Shown here: piece by piece, positions 6,177 through 6,299 of the stretch
How the letters are laid out: each line of letters starts with the position of its first letter
Numbering within the stretch: position 1 is the first letter of the stretch
Assembly (NCBI GenBank): GCA_913054485.1
Contig: CAJXHQ010000195.1
Span: 1-6,299 of the forward strand
DNA: 6,299 nucleotides
Origin: an uncultured Paracoccaceae bacterium
GTDB lineage: Bacteria; Pseudomonadota; Alphaproteobacteria; Rhodobacterales; Rhodobacteraceae
Direction of reading: 5' to 3'
Position numbers and translations under genes: made by a program
Notes under the pieces: model-generated
Database searches by the model: none
Told to the model about the DNA's origin: nothing
Seen by the model: the letters and a program-made list of their open reading frames with translations, nothing else

Positions 6177-6299
6177 ATGGCATCCCCCACCTATTTCACC
6201 CCGCATGGCGGCCACCCGCCACAGGATCAGCTGCTGACCGACCGCGCCATGTTCACCGAGGCCTACGCGGTGATTCCGGCGGGCACGATGCGCGATATC
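6177..6299 (+). CDS. allE: Probable (S)-ureidoglycine aminohydrolase, N-terminus only
   Basis: Only the first 41 codons are visible before the right edge. They read MASPTYFTPHGGHPPQ, then QLLTDRAMFTEAYAVIPAGT and MRDI. This matches my recall of the start of cupin-fold ureidoglycine aminohydrolases of Rhodobacteraceae, often annotated as bifunctional allantoicase/ureidoglycine aminohydrolase. It also lines up with the LLANRAIV...P.GLVKNI start of E. coli AllE (YlbA). The enzyme removes ammonia from (S)-ureidoglycine, giving (S)-ureidoglycolate in allantoin breakdown. The ATG has an excellent GAGAGG ribosome site (6165-6170) 6 nt upstream, and the frame runs open to the edge. It is transcribed away from the exported-protein gene. 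Catalytic and metal-binding residues lie outside the window, so function rests on the N-terminal pattern alone. Confidence 0.72.
   Translation, partial: MASPTYFTPHGGHPPQDQLLTDRAMFTEAYAVIPAGTMRDI

Noticed and set aside
5994..6215. Upstream extension of the small exported protein
   Set aside because: It would place the signal peptide in the middle of the protein and run through the divergent promoters and the start of the neighbouring gene.
1..6299. Mobile element, CRISPR array, tRNA or rRNA
   Set aside because: I saw no transposase motifs, terminal repeats, regularly spaced repeats, cloverleaf sequence or rRNA blocks on either strand.

Overview
The window is high-GC DNA and looks like the chromosome of an alphaproteobacterium, most likely Rhodobacteraceae (Roseobacter group: Ruegeria, Phaeobacter, Leisingera and relatives). 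This placement is inferred from protein flavour: the start of GcvP, the GcvT N-terminus and the start of the ureidoglycine aminohydrolase read like Roseobacter proteins. It was not tested by a search.

Layout, right to left along the minus strand. A small exported protein (5993-5646) and a 10-TM DMT/EamA-family transporter (5612-4734) come first. A 356-base gene-free stretch (4733-4378) follows and holds a promoter, a tandem two-aptamer glycine riboswitch and a GC-rich hairpin. Then come gcvT (4377-3253), gcvH (3222-2863) and gcvP (2750 to beyond base 1). gcvP is in frame for 916 codons and runs off the left edge, lacking only about 30-40 residues by family length. A hairpin with a weak U tract lies between gcvH and gcvP. 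On the plus strand, a divergent gene starts at 6177 and is cut by the right edge after 41 codons. It appears to be (S)-ureidoglycine aminohydrolase of purine/allantoin breakdown.

How the genes work together. GcvP (PLP decarboxylase), GcvH (lipoyl carrier) and GcvT (aminomethyltransferase) are the P, H and T proteins of the glycine cleavage system. With dihydrolipoamide dehydrogenase, which is not in the window, they convert glycine and tetrahydrofolate to CO2, NH3, NADH and 5,10-methylene-THF. The riboswitch in the gcvT leader makes expression respond to glycine. Ureide breakdown by the divergent gene leads towards glyoxylate, which can be transaminated to glycine, so the neighbourhood may be loosely linked by nitrogen and one-carbon metabolism. 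That link is an inference.

Most of the window is well-understood metabolism, and I see no mobile element, CRISPR array, tRNA, rRNA or obvious new system. The parts worth a second look are regulatory: the riboswitch expression platform, a possible long-range pairing between the transcript 5' end and that platform, symmetric elements around the gcv promoter, the gcvH-gcvP hairpin, and a terminator-shaped leader in front of the small exported protein.
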